Positions 10,501 to 25,000 of a stretch of 64,000 nt of DNA are shown here, piece by piece (positions within the stretch are counted from its first letter, which is position 1; every line of letters starts with the position of its first letter). Under the pieces are notes generated by a model. The model worked only from the letters and a program-made list of their open reading frames with translations. It did no database searches and was not told the DNA's origin. The DNA lies in assembly GCA_964019695.1 (NCBI GenBank), contig OZ026516.1, positions 78,633,018 through 78,697,017 of the forward strand, given 5' to 3'. Both the position numbers and the translations under genes were made by a program. The stretch is from Loripinus fragilis (taxonomy: Eukaryota > Mollusca > Bivalvia > Lucinida > Lucinidae).

Positions 10501-13035
10501 CTTTCCAAAAGCAACCCAATATTAAATAACAAAAAAGATTTGATCTGATTAAATGTGGCATAGTCACTTGGGCAAGTGTGCAATGTTAGGGGCCGCGTAA
10601 TGTTAGGGGATCTAACTGTAATACATGTTGAATTGTGAGATTTTCTCTTCAGTAATACTGACATGTGGCATAATGTGATTGTTAAGAAGACTGTTTATAA
10701 CTATAGAAAAAATGGTGTTACAGTTGCTAAAAAATAAATCCACTTTGTTTCATAGCCATTTTGTATTATCTACAGTGAAACTTGTGTAAAACGGCTACAC
10801 AAGAATAGACAAAACAAAGATCTTAATAACAAATGGCAGCTTAATGTAGGTCAAAAGTATTGTAGAATGCTTCCCTTGGAGCATTTTGCAATACTTTTGA
10901 CCATTAAGCTATATTTGCTCTTGAAAACCAATGTTAAGTCTTTTTGAGAGTAGCCGTTTACACAGGTTTTACTGTATTTCTTCTAAAAATCTAAATATGT
11001 TGGTGTTTCTGCATTTTTTAACAACCAGTCAATTTAATTGGCTTATGATGTTCACCTATTTTTGTATAGAAAATATGCATTGGCTTTTAATTCGTACAAA
11101 GTTACATTCATATTCTGATTACAAATACTGTAAAGTCACTTACTGGGTCACTGGGATTCAAGCTATCATATGTTGCCTCAGTGAAAACTTTGTACTCTGC
11201 TTGGAAAGCTTCAAAGATGTCAACAACCTGCTGACTCAGCATTTTTCCCTTAATTCCTCCAAGCTCTATCTTCTCTAGCTTCATAAACTCAAGCACTGTT
11301 TCCATCAGTTCCTACAATGGAAAAATAGAGCTTCATAAACTCAAGCACTGTCTCCATCAGTTCCTACAATGAAAATATAGAGCTTTATAAAACTCAAGCA
11401 CTGTCTCCATCAGTTCCTACAATGAAAATATAGAGCTTCATAAACTCAAGCACGGTCTCCTAGCCTGGGTTCCAGTCTGATCATTTTTTCTTCTTTTTTA
11501 TTTTTCCGTATCTTGGTCAAAAATGACAGCCTAGGGAACTTTGATTTCATTCGACAGCGCCACCTGGATTATCCCTCAGATTTTGAGGGGTTGGCCAAGA
11601 ACCATAATGCTATCGGGTAACTCTACTGTGATATAAATAGTAACAGGAATACCAGTAAAATAGAAAGAAAGGCAACCATTAAGTACCACAGATATTCCTT
11701 CCTCTGCCCCATCATCGAATGCACCTTGTGATCAATAGTTGGCTTCACAATTTAAATTGAAACAGCATTTTCCAACTTTGGTGTAGGCTATTTGTTAAAA
11801 TACTAATTTTTTTGCTTTGCGAGAAACGCATTTCAATACACACGGTCTAGATACACACAACATCCCATGGGCGAAATTATTTGAATTTGGGCCAGCTGTT
11901 CAGGGGATGTTTTTTAAAGACTTTTCTATATTTAGCTAGAAGTACCAAAACTTTGTGAGCTGACTCATTTAATTGTTTGCCCTTACCCTGACTGTTTCCA
12001 CTCTTTCACAGAACTTATCATAGCGAGCAAATACTAGTTTGGGAGCAAATTCCCAATCTCTAGATACTCCTCCATCAGGGAAGTAAGTAGCAAGCTTCAA
12101 CCTATGTTCTTCGTAGGTTTCCTTGAATGCCTTCAGCACATCACAGGCTTTTCTCACTTTGTCAATTGTTTCTTCCACTTCCCCTTTGAAGATTTCTCCA
12201 GGCTCGAGGAAGCTTGTAGCCTGTATAAAATAGGATTAAAACCAATGATTATACTTTTAGACAAACAAAAACTTTGTGCTTAAAATCGTAAATATTTTCT
12301 TTACCCACCAGTTTTAACATATGTTTTGGGTGCACAAAAGAACCATCTCATTGAGATGGTTCTTTTGAGTACCCACAACTTATGTTTTGGTTGAGAAATA
12401 AGAAATTAATTTTATATTGAGGTATGATTACATGTATGAAGTTCTTGAGGTAAAAAGTTCTAGGGTGCTATTCACATAGACTACCTCATTAAGAGGTATG
12501 ATTATGCATGCATGAAGTTCTTGAGATAATAGTTTCTTCTGGTGCTCTTCACATTGAGGTATAGGAGAAGAAGAAGAAGAAGAAGAAGAAGAAGAAGAAG
12601 AAGAAGAAGAAGAAGAAGAAGAAGAAGAAGAAGAAGAAGAAGAAGAAGAAGAAGAAGAAGAAGAAGAAGAAGAAGAAGAAGAAGATTGTTTGTTTGTTTG
12701 GTTCTTAACGACGCATCAACCCTTGTGGGTCATTAGCGTCAGACGGTATTAAACTAAACATGATGAAGATGGAAAAAGTAAAAATTTATAAGATAAAATA
12801 AAAGGAAAGATGATGATGAGTTTGTATAATGATAATTAGTTGCAATACGATTGCTGACAGGAGAGACCACACACAATATCTGACAGTTTCAAAGAGCTAT
12901 TCAGATAACTGTACATGTTCTTTAACTGAACAGAATACAACATTAAAAAATCTGTATTATGGTCTGATACAAATGTAAAACAAATTATGATTTTAAAAAT
13001 AGCAATTAGATTTTGTTAAAAAGATTTAATTGTCT

Positions 13036-13066
<31 letters not shown>

Positions 13067-16000
13067 AAGAAGAAGAAGAAGAAGAAGAAGAAGAAGGAGA
13101 AGAAGAAAAAAGCCTTGAGGGGCAAATATACCCCGGCAGATACTTTCCCAATTTCCCAACCCCAATCCCCCGTACCCCAAAAATCTTAAGTTGTTCTTCA
13201 TTTTGAGCTCTTGCATGTAACTGTCACCAGCTAAAAATTAGGTACATTTTGTTTAAATAATAAATTTGCAATAAAATCATTGATGTTAAGGTGAGAGAAA
13301 GGAGAGAATGTTTTTCTAGATTTTTTTGTAGTATAGATTTAAAGTGGAGATGGATGTATGTGAAAAGTTAAAAAGTTAAAATTTTGACATTTTACAGTGA
13401 AGTTTAAATTTCCTATTTCCCAAGATGATCTGTCCATTAAACTCAGTATTCAATGGCTTGAGTGTACGTTTGGATATAAGATTGGTAATAATTGCATGGC
13501 TTGAAGATTGTTTGGACTTAAGATGGAAAATTTGACAACTTGATCTCTTGATCTGGAGCAGGTATAACCTTAGATGCTTTTATCACCTTTTAGATAACTT
13601 AGATATTAGGGGTTAGTGGTGATCCTTTGGCTTCTAGCTTACATAGGTAAACAATGGAATTGTTAACTGAGGAAATTGGTTCTCACCAACAGGTGTCTCA
13701 GCTATTAAACAGACTGGCTCCTAGCATATTTTGACACATCTGATCACATCTCAGTTAGAAATAATTATTCTAAAATGAATTCCATTGGTTATAATTTGAG
13801 AATATTTCGATTGGACGATTCTCAAAGCATTTTTCATTGGCTGTTTTCAGATTTAGGGAGTTTGCTTGGGACCCTAATTCCGGGGTTCAACAGGCAGTTC
13901 TGAATGATCAATCAGTTAGTCTAGATCTTTCTTTAAAACTGGGAACATAGGATGTTACATTGTAGACTTTGCATAGATCATTGACTTTGTGGTTTCTGTG
14001 TTAAGGTCTTATAAATCTTTGATAAGCTTATATGAACAGTTTTGAAATGTGATGTGCGAAATAAATAGAAAATGAACTTAGGACTAAAAATAAAATAGAG
14101 CAAGGCATTTCAGAATTAGTTTTAATATTGGTGGAATCTTCAATTTGTTGGCTGATGGACACATATTTTGGAAAATTATATTGCAGGTGACATTGACGTT
14201 TAGGGGAATTCAGATGAAATATTGTTTGCTGACTTTCCCATTTCAATAAGGATAATTTAGAACATTTGTATCACAGGAACAGTGGAGAAGAACAGCAAAA
14301 GTATATAATTGTGGCAATTTAGGACTCTAGAAAATTAAATATCAGTCTTAAAAATTCATTGATCGCGTTTAGGTAACATTTTTTGCATTTTTCAAATTTT
14401 GAAAAATTCAAATTGTCTCCGAGTGTTTACTTTTAGTGAGTGCTATAAGGACTGTCACAAGGGTACCCCAAGGGGAGAGACATTCAATCATATTCAAAGT
14501 CTCTGGAGTGAGGGCTGTGTGCTACCTATCTTGAGTCCAATTCCCCAATCAGCCAAGTTAGTGCAGTCACCCAGTCTCAACTCCAGACAGATACAGGGGG
14601 CTTAACTCTCACACCCCAATGACCCTTAGGGCCTTCTGTGACAGCCTGAATTAGCTGGCTGTCTGCGGAGGTGGAAAATCTTACCAAATAGATTCTCTAC
14701 CAAGCAATTCATTTAGTGCAAACAACACATATGTGACATAAAGTGCTCTGTCAACACATATGTGACATAAAGTGCTCTGTCAACACATATGTGACATAAA
14801 GTGCTCTGTCAACACATGTGTGACATAAAGTACTCTGGGTGGGCTCTCAGAGTCTAAATTAGGTTGAGTACTATAATAATATAAGTCACTTGATTAGCAT
14901 CTGTATATTATACAATTATTGATTTATGTTGAGGTGGACATGGATGGTTATTGAACAGCAATTATCCTAATCCATTGACCAAACCAAAGAAGAGGTCAAT
15001 ATGATAAAGTGAATTGTTCAATAACACTACCAATAACACTTTAGAAACAGAAGTCAACCATTGTTTTATGATATAATATAGATACATGGTGCCAGTACCT
15101 TAATTAGTAAGCATATTTGCGTATTTACACAATTTAATTATCCAAAAAAAGCAGTTGGAACTGAATCAGTAGGGTAACAAAACACACAAGAAATTCCGAT
15201 TACGCAATGCAAGTAAATAGCTGTGTGTACCGGCTTTTATTACTTGATGCCCGCAAACTCCCCCATTTTCCGGTACGAGATCAACTGTAAGAAAGTTGAC
15301 ACTACTAGGGAGTTGGATGATCCTGATCTTTGTCTTTTCTTACTTTGCACCATTTACGGTTGGGTTTAAGTTCAGAGTGGATAAATGAACACAGCCAATT
15401 GACTGGATTTTAAGCACTATTCAATAACTGTAGGACAGAGAACCAGCATCGGAAAAAGTGTGTTTCCACGAAATGACTATCGAGTCCCCCATGGAGACGA
15501 AGCATAGGTGAAAAAAGGCTAATTTTGTGCAGCAAAAGCTACAAATTAACAGTTATTTAAGTCAGTCTTAGTTCGACCTTAAACCAGTTATTGTAGATAC
15601 CATCAATGATCTGATTTATAAGTGTGTCAGAAGGGGATACAAAATCGTATCCTCAATTTTCAACGAGATAGATATCTTTAAAATTGTAAGTGAATGTGTC
15701 TGAAAAAACTGTAAAATCATGGAAAGCTTTAATAACATTTACAAAAATTATGATTTGAAAAAAACAAAATACGCAAATAAGCATTTCTCAGAAATTCTGA
15801 ATACCCAATTAAAATTTGAAATAACCAAATGAATGAAAAAGGAGTGGGTGACATACCCAATTGCTCGAAAAATTAATTAAGGTACTGATGGTGCATTTCC
15901 TGTTGTTATATACCATTGCAACCACTGAAGTAACAGCTTTATCATGCAAAATTGCTTAATATTCTGACTTCATTTCCGAAAAAACACTCAATATTACTTT

Positions 16001-19000
16001 ATAAAACCATGTGATATGATGTATTACTGTATGCATGTGATGGCCCTGTGAACCTGTTATAATCGTTTTTCTTCAAAGAAAAAGTTGGTTTTCTCATGAT
16101 GTGGCTCAACTATATCCTTGAACATTATGTCTCCTAGATCTCAACTAACTAATCTAGTTGCCAAAACAAATAAAGATAAACAAACTTGTTTTAAGTTTAT
16201 CAATAGATTCTTGGCCACAGTCCAGGCATGACTTCTTTAAAGTTAAGTGATGAATAAAGATGTAAGGATCTGAATGATTATATGCCAAGATCTATTTTAT
16301 CAATCATCATTTGACTTAAATCCTACAGATAGTTACATTGACACACTGAATATCTTAATGAGTGTTGTATAAGCAACATGTGAAAAGGGAAGGCCCAGTT
16401 CAGCATGTGTACAAGCATGAGCTTTATGCATTTACAGTGAGCTAGTCATTTTCAAGAACCCATAGGCATGCTTTATTCACAACTATTGTGGGTTATGGTT
16501 ATAACAAACAAATAGTGTTACAATGACTTAAGCTTCTGACATGCACAGTCACAAGTTTGTTTGAGTCATTACAAACACACAGGCAGTGTGTCAGCTATCT
16601 TTTGCATCAAACACGGCAGAATCACACCCACAAGATTGTTAGATTAAACATTCTTTCTTGCTTCAGGGGAATTTCAAACCTCTAACTCTTCCGCTGCCAA
16701 CTTTGTGGTGAAACATACTTCTCCGTGCCAACTTTATTTTGGGTAATGGTACAAATCAGGGTCTAGCTATTTAAATAGTATAAAATCATTATCTGGTTTA
16801 AAATCAAACTTTGACCAAAGATTGCTCATATACACAGTTACATATCATTTTTAAGTGTTGAACAGATTTCAACATGAGAATAATGTAGTAGCATATGTCC
16901 TTAAGTTGGCAAGAAAATAAACATCTGGTAAATATTGTAAAAACTTACCATATTGATAATCATATTGCAGATTTCCTGCAACAAGACAATGATTCTGGCA
17001 GGAGTATTGTAGTACTCTGAGTGAGCCCAGACCAAACAAAGACAATTCATCATGGGAGCCAAAAGTTTCTTGCTCTCATCAAATTCTGCTTGTTCAAAGT
17101 CTTCAAAGTGATGACGTAGTGGCTTCAAGTACATATTGATGTCCTGAGCTTCAGTCAAGGCTGTAGTGAAAAGATAAGATATCATATGTTCAGATAAAAA
17201 AAATTAGCATATATTCGTTATTATTTTTGGATCCATCATTTGATTTGAGATCTCAAAAGAATCAACTCATTGGAAAATTCTTTTGAGTACCCACAGCATA
17301 TGTTTGGTTGAGAAATTACACACTCATATCTCAAGGTATGGGCACCATGAGCTTAAATATTGATGGCACATTGAGCACACCAGGTATTTAGGAGAGAAAT
17401 ACACAGAAAGGGTCAATTTGTGAGTACGGACGAAGGGACAGACATATGGACCAAGTGGACCCACTACTTGACCTGCTTTTGCTTAAGCAACGCAGGTAAT
17501 AAATTTATCTGTACAATTTCAATATCTGACTTCAACCTGACCAAGAGGTCAGGAGTCTGTGTAAGGTCAAAGTGTTTGCTTCTATGTTAGTCTACAATTC
17601 TTTCTCCTTATTTGATATGCAACATGACCACATTCAGATTTTTTACCTTTTAATCCAACCCACAGGTTGAAGGTGTGTGTAAGGAGAGAATGTGTGCTTG
17701 CATGGTGCTCTATGCTCCATTCCCTTTAATTTAATATGCAACATGGGGGTTGGGGGTCTGCGGGTAAGATATTTGCTACCATGTTGCTGCATTTGTGATT
17801 CCCTTTAATTTGATATGCAACAAGACTTTGTTCTGAAAAAGTGGAATTTTGATCTTTCAACCTGTTTACATTTTAATCCAACCCAAAGGTTGAGGGTGTG
17901 TGTAAGTAGAAAAGGTGTGCTTGCATGGTAATCTATGCCCCATTCCCTTTAATTTGATATGCAACATGGGGATGGGGGGTCTGCAGGCAAAATATTTGCT
18001 ACCATGTTGCTGCATTTCTGATGCCCTTTAATTTGATACAGGGTTCCCACAGAAATTCAAAAACACAATTCCATGATTTATCCATGATTTTCCATGATCA
18101 ACAATGTAATTTCCATGACTATTTAATGCATGGCCTCCAACCTCAGCAGTTTGAGCAACATCTTCATTTCTTCACCACGCTGAGCATAAATGCAGAATGC
18201 AGCAACAGTGATGTATTTAAATAAGCACGTTTGTAGACCATGCATGCATTTTGAAATTATTAAAACTTGAAACCACCAGTAGCCAGAAAATTAGCTGTCA
18301 GACGCACAAGTTTTGTGTGTCTGACAGCTAGTACAGGTGGTTTCGACAAATGATTTCACAAAATTCCATGATTTTTCCATGATTATTTAGGTTTTTTGCA
18401 AACTCCATAATTTTTCCATGCATGGAACTTTTTTCGTGATTTTCCAGGTTTTCCATGGTTTCCAGAGCTTGTGGGAACCCTGTTGATATGCAACATGACT
18501 TTGTTCTAAAAAAGTTGTATTGTGACCTTTTGACCCCTGTCCCAGGGTCAGGGGGTGGGTGGGGGTCTACAGGAAAAATAATTGCTTCCATGCTGTCTCA
18601 TCATTTTAGGTACATTCATTGTTCATAATATTTTCCATACTTTATTGAATGCAAATCATATTTTATTTTGTAAATCTTTCATCTTTTTCTAAAATTTTGC
18701 TTATAAATTCGTCTTTCTGAATTTCTTCCATTGCACTGTATTTGCTAATAGGCACATGGATTTGCATCAAACTTGGTCATCATGTCTGGCATACACTCTA
18801 GTTGACATCCAATGTTGTGTGTGGGAGATATGAGCCGCCAAGTTATTTGGTATCAGGGTATCGAATACATCATTTAGGAGAACTCTTCAGTGATAGTCAA
18901 CAACGGAATCTCTATAATTCTGCTTCTCTTGTGTCAAAATCTTGACTAAAAAAGCGGACCACTTCAGAAATATGCCACATGGCGTTATGGGCTATCCATA

Positions 19001-22000
19001 CATTTTAAGACCTCTAACATTTTTAGTATCTGTGGTATATGGGTGTGGGTGCTGTACCCAATCCAGTCAAAAATTTAATTCCACATTTAATAAGCCAGTC
19101 TTGTAAGTTTCTTAACCCTTAAAGTGCCAATTGCAACAAAAGTCGTCTGCTTTTCTCGTCTGCTGAAATGTTTAAGAAGTCTCTATGATAAACAGTGTGG
19201 ACCCAGATCAGACTGCTCCTATAGGAGCAGTCTGTTCTAGGTCCACACTGTTGACTTCTATACTTAATTCATCAGTAATCTTAGGAAATTATTTGCAGCA
19301 GACGACTTCAGAAGACGACATTTTCTTGGCGCTTTAAGGGTTAAATCATATTTATTTATCAGTCATGTGTGCTCATCATATTTAATCATTTAATATATTA
19401 CTATTATAATTCTCATGTCATATGTAAGTTAAAAACAGTAAATACTAAATAACATAGCGAATTGATCATTTTAGCAAACAAATGAAGATTGGAAATTGTT
19501 GGCTCCAAGAAAACACAACAACAGCTTTTTCTTTTTTTCAACAACAGTTCCATGGTTTCCTCAAAAACACATTGGAACAGGATAAAAGATATAAAATGAG
19601 CTAGTGCATGAGATTTCCAACAATGTGACATTTTGACATCTGTACAGTAGACTCGGACGAGCCTCTGCAGCCTTCTTTTAAGCTTAAAAACTCCAAATGG
19701 GTTTCAGTCAGTAGCTTAACAATCATAGAATACTCAAGTGACTAGCAAAGGCTCTGATCAGACTGCGCGTATGCGCAGGCTGATCTGAGGCTTTGCTGGT
19801 CGCACATACCACACTGTTGGAAATCCCATGCACTGGGTCAAATCTCTTATAATAGTGCAGTACCAGGTCATATGTGACACTGTTTTTCATGCAGCTTTAT
19901 ATGTCTGATATGGCTGCATGGAAAACAATAGTGAATATTGCATATTAATGAACTTAGCAGGACAAGGTTAGAAAATGAGGGCCTACCAGCAACAACATCA
20001 CGAAATATCTCCTTGAAAGCCACAAAGTAACTACTGTTGGTTTTCTCAAGAACTTCAGCCATCTTACGAACTTTAGGATCCCTCAGCTAAAAGAGAATCA
20101 AATTAATCAAATGAAAAGTTATACATAGATCCTGATAAGGAAATTTTATGAGCATAAAACTGTAATTATTTTCTTACCCATCAATATAAACATGTGTTTT
20201 GGGTGCTCAAAAGAACCGTCTCATTGAGACAGGTTTTTTAAACCGTACTTTTGAGTACCCACAACATATGTTTTGGATGAGAAATAAAGAAAATAATTTT
20301 CCAATACTCACTCTTATATATCATTTTTATGACTTAAAATATGTTCTTTACATTAACTGGACGATTTTTCTGCAAAAAAAGTCAAGGGCCACTATACCAT
20401 CTATTCTCAAAATAGAAGGTTTTGGCTTGCCCACGTGATGTCCTATCGATTCCTGATCTTTGCCTCCTTTCTTACTTTAAAAACATAATATTACAGGGGT
20501 GGGGGGATTATTTATTTACAGAAACATCCAACCATATAAAAAGTTTTTATTATTACAATGTATTTTTGCTGGATAGCTTATTCTTTATCATATTTCAAAA
20601 ATTCTTTAAGGAATACCATCAGAGTGTCAAACAGACAGACATTTTGTTGGACCTGATCTGTGTCCAAACTGTTTGCAAAGGTTACAGCTGACCACACTTT
20701 CAGGTCAAGTGTTAACTGTTTACAAATGTCATATTAATGTAACTCTATGCCTAAATGGGCTAATTTAGGTGTGCAAATAGTTGCAGTAAGAAGATATAAG
20801 TTGATATACATCAGATATACCTGCTCATAGATACACTCCAGATTAGAAGCTTTGTTCTTCCAGAATTCTATTTCAACAAAAGGAGTTGGATTGAGACCTT
20901 CTAGAAGGGGTTGAGCAGAATCTTTTTTCAGTACATCTCGGATCTGGTGTGTCCATTCAATCACCATTGATTCAATGGCATGAATGACAAGTCTGTCAAG
21001 TCCAGCGCTCCTGTAAACACATAAACATCTCATACTGTGTTTGATCTAATAAGCACAATGTACACATTTTTTCTCTAAATTCTATACTCTCTTGCAGTCT
21101 AGATCCAGATCAGCTGGCTTTGACACGAGCTGATTAGGATCCACATTGCTTTTCATTCACATGATGTATCCAGAAGAAAAATGAAATTGCACCAACGGAC
21201 AGACAGTTTTTGTTTTTAGCTCAGACTGTTAAAAGTTAAATTTGCTAAATGTCATTTTTTCCAGTCGGACATTTTGAACATGTTCAATCTCAATTCTATC
21301 CTTATCTGGCCAAATGAAATATATCCCAAGCATATACTTTTGGTATTTCTTAGCTGAGTTCTTAAAAAAAATTAACAGTTCACCGAAACATTTCTTACCT
21401 ATCATAGCCTAGTACAAATACTTACCCCTCCATCTCTAGAAGCTCAGCTATTCTCTCAATTCCAACTGGAAGTGGAAGCAGGGTCTTTCCCTTGGACTGA
21501 CCGGATACAACATAAACATTGCTCTTCAGATTATGTACATGCCTTGTCACATCTTTAGACACAACACCTGGCCAGTGGTCATGATTTCTGTCATTGGAGA
21601 GGAGAGGTACCAAAACCTGTAATAAGCCTTCATGTCAAACTGGGTCAAAACTATATACTATCTTTTGATACTATAGGGCCTAAATTAAAATTTTATTTGT
21701 TTCCCCTTACCCGACCGACCCTGAAAAAAGGCCCTATTCAAAATATTTTATTTCAATTTTCAGTCAAGAATATTTTTTTTAAATTTCATTGCAACCTGAG
21801 AAAAATGTCCAATGTAAACAGTGTTAACTTAGCAAACTGTTCGTGTATTTAATGTAATTGTCAATAGTAGGACTATATAGTAAAACCTGCCTAAAACGGC
21901 CACTCAAAGATATACCTAAAGGTCATTAAGACAAATGGGCGCTAAATGCAGGTCGAAAGTATTACAGAATATGCTCCCTGGGTGCATTCTGCAATACTTT

Positions 22001-25000
22001 CACCTGCATTATGCGATGTCTTTTTTGAGTGGTCTCTTAAGAATAAGACAGGATTTACTGTATACAATTAAGTTTAATGGGTATCCAATTTGATATTTTT
22101 AGTTAAAAAAATAAGTTTCCGCCAGACCGACCTATACTGGTTACCCTTACAGAAATATTTGGTCTCTGGCTCATACCTGGGCACTAGAGCTGCAATATTG
22201 CGGCTCTAGAGCCGCTACTACTTGCAGCTCTAGAGCCGCTTTAAAGTATTTCGTATGCAAATTAGTTTTCCGGCTCTAAGTTGTGGCATTGTTGTGGCTA
22301 GTAGGTGTGACTTAATTGGTTGCAGGTAGTAGTTGTGGCTTTATAGTGGCAATAAAGCCGGAAGCTGTGTTGTGGCTATAAAGCGGCAATAAAGCCAGAA
22401 GTTGTGTTTACACTTATGCATACATATTATTTGTATTGATGGAGGAATCAAGCTAATCTTTACAATACATATCTTTTTTAACAGCTTTTTTTCCTATTTT
22501 TATTGGCAATCCTATTTTTAAAAGGAATAAGCATACTTTCCTACTGGAAAGCAGAGCCCAACTGCTTCAACAGTTCTGTACATATAGCATATATCTAAGA
22601 ACTAACAAATTAAATAGTATAAAATTAAGCAAAGTACTATATACACAATTATTGCTAAATATCTTAAATTCTAAACAGCTTCTTGAGGTGGCTCTATATA
22701 AATATGTAATTGAATAAAAATTATTGCATGCTGAATACCCTTGTGAAAAATAGTGGGTGGGGTGCCTGATGATGTAAACAAAGAGAATATTATTTAGCTC
22801 TCCCAGATTAAATCAGTGATATATTATCAAAATATAGACCTACTTTTAATCCTAAAATGTGCAGTAGTCATTTGTGATGAATTGAAGCACACATTAATCC
22901 TTTTTATTTAGAATTCCAGAATTCCAAACTGCTTCCATTGTATGCTATCATCTCTTTCCCTCCAAAACTTTATGTTACACACAGTGGTCACATGATTTCA
23001 AGTTCTGGCTTGCTTCTGGCAAGAAGAGCTGCTAGTGACTATGTGTTTTTGTCTCAATATTTAACTTTTGAGTTGCGGCTAGTGTCTGGCAATAAGTCTC
23101 TCCTATAATGATAATGTTTGATTTGTGGCAAGCTTCCGGCTCATAGAGCGGCTAGCCGCACTATTAGCCAGTAGCGGCTAGTACTTGCGGCTCTAGAGCT
23201 GCAATATAGCTGCTAGCCGCTACAATTGGCTTTCTTCTGGCTAATACTTGTGACTCTAAAATTTTATTGCAGCTCTAGAGCCGCTAGATTTTCATTTCTG
23301 TAAGGGTAAACAGGGTCAGGTAAGGTAGGGGAAACAAAAATATTTTTAAGGTTGGCCTAGAGTGAAAATAGCAACTACAAGTCCCTCTCATATATACCAA
23401 CTGAGTACCGACTACAAATACATTGTCAAAAAAGTCGATGATAGGTATTACTGATTAAAAGGTGAATTTTAGAGCTAAGGCTAAACAATTATGTGGCTAA
23501 AATTTTAAGTAGCAATTTACAGACCCCCCCCCCCCATCCAGGCCCAAGCTAGCTCTCAAATGAACTCCCTCTAGGTCCCCCACTGTATTTGTAAAATGCT
23601 GGAGTCTCTGGTTTACAAGGCACATTCTATTGTATTTTTAGCTAAAAATTGTATTTGCTTACATGTATATTGGAGTATATAAATTTTAAAAACAAGCCTG
23701 GTGCTTGCAATGGCATAGGCTTCTTCATGAAAAGCCAAGCATGAAAAAGCAGGTCCCCAATAATTCACCATCATGCCTGTTATACGTCAGCATAAAGAAT
23801 GCATTTCCATAGTACAGCCAAAGGCTATATATATAACAACACAGGTAGCTTCTTATCTCGGGTATTTTGTGTATTAATTCATGGTACTAGGTATACTGAG
23901 GTGCACCATAAATTTAAACAGAGACCGGTAAAGTGCAGTTGTTATTTTGACTAGTGCATAAAATCAAGACATTCAATGAATCCTTCTTTCACTGATGCAT
24001 AATTTACCACAAGGTGGTAGCAAGAAGATTTCTTGTTCATATAGCGGGTTGTTTACATAGAGGGAGTGTAGGTTTTGACGTTTTTCCATAAACGTCCCCT
24101 CGATCTCTAAAAGGCCAAATACACAAAACTAAGAGTATCTTGTTTTGAACTTAATGTTAAATAATACGGGCACCAACAGATGAACTCAAATTTCAGAAGA
24201 TTTAAAATTCTAGCATTGCAATCAAAGGCTGGCGAAGAGCTCAAAGATGACCTCAATGGTACAAGGTCATTTTTTAGAGGAGTTAGATGACGTTTTCCAT
24301 GTATGTGTCACGGTGTGTGTTTGTACAACGAAAACCAGCATTAGGACTGTAGAAATCGCAATAAAACATTTTACGTCTAGTTTTGTAAGATCAAGCCATT
24401 TTTAAACTTATATAGTGGCATGGTTCCCGTTAGTGTAGTGTTATGTGTTGCATCACAACTGATTAAGTTGTGACAAAATGACAGTGGATCTACTGGCAAA
24501 CAGAAAACGTTTGAACGAAATTGTGATTAAGGCAATTTTTGAGGCTGACGCTATGTCATGAGTTAACAGAGTCACTGAAAATATTTTTTTGTGCGAAAAC
24601 ATTGCATTTGTCCTAAACAACACAATTTTGCACAGCTTTTGATAGGCAACAACTAAGCGCATATCTGAAGAGTGGTGAATTCTTTGGTCACGAGTATATT
24701 TACCTCATCCACAAATGCCGCCAGCTGATCAAGTGGCGAATAAGAAAGATCCCCATACATGACTGACTGACGGAATGGCACATCCTTGCTGATTCCATCT
24801 TTCGATTTCTTCACAAAGTAGCAGGCTTTTTGTTTGAGATTGGTTGGCCACTCATGCTGTGCCGTAAGGGAACCTCCTGGATTATTGATAATAACCATTG
24901 TAGGAAGGTCAGACTTTTCAAACCAGTCCATGAAAAGTTGCTTAGTTTCGTCGACATTGTACATTTTCATCCATCTGTCGGGCTTACATTTCAGAGTTTT

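Noticed and set aside
11312..11460. Extra dynein exons
   Set aside because: The duplicated units have acceptors but no donors and would duplicate part of exon 7; treated as intronic duplicates.
12542..12736. Poly-arginine open frame
   Set aside because: Produced entirely by the (GAA)n microsatellite.
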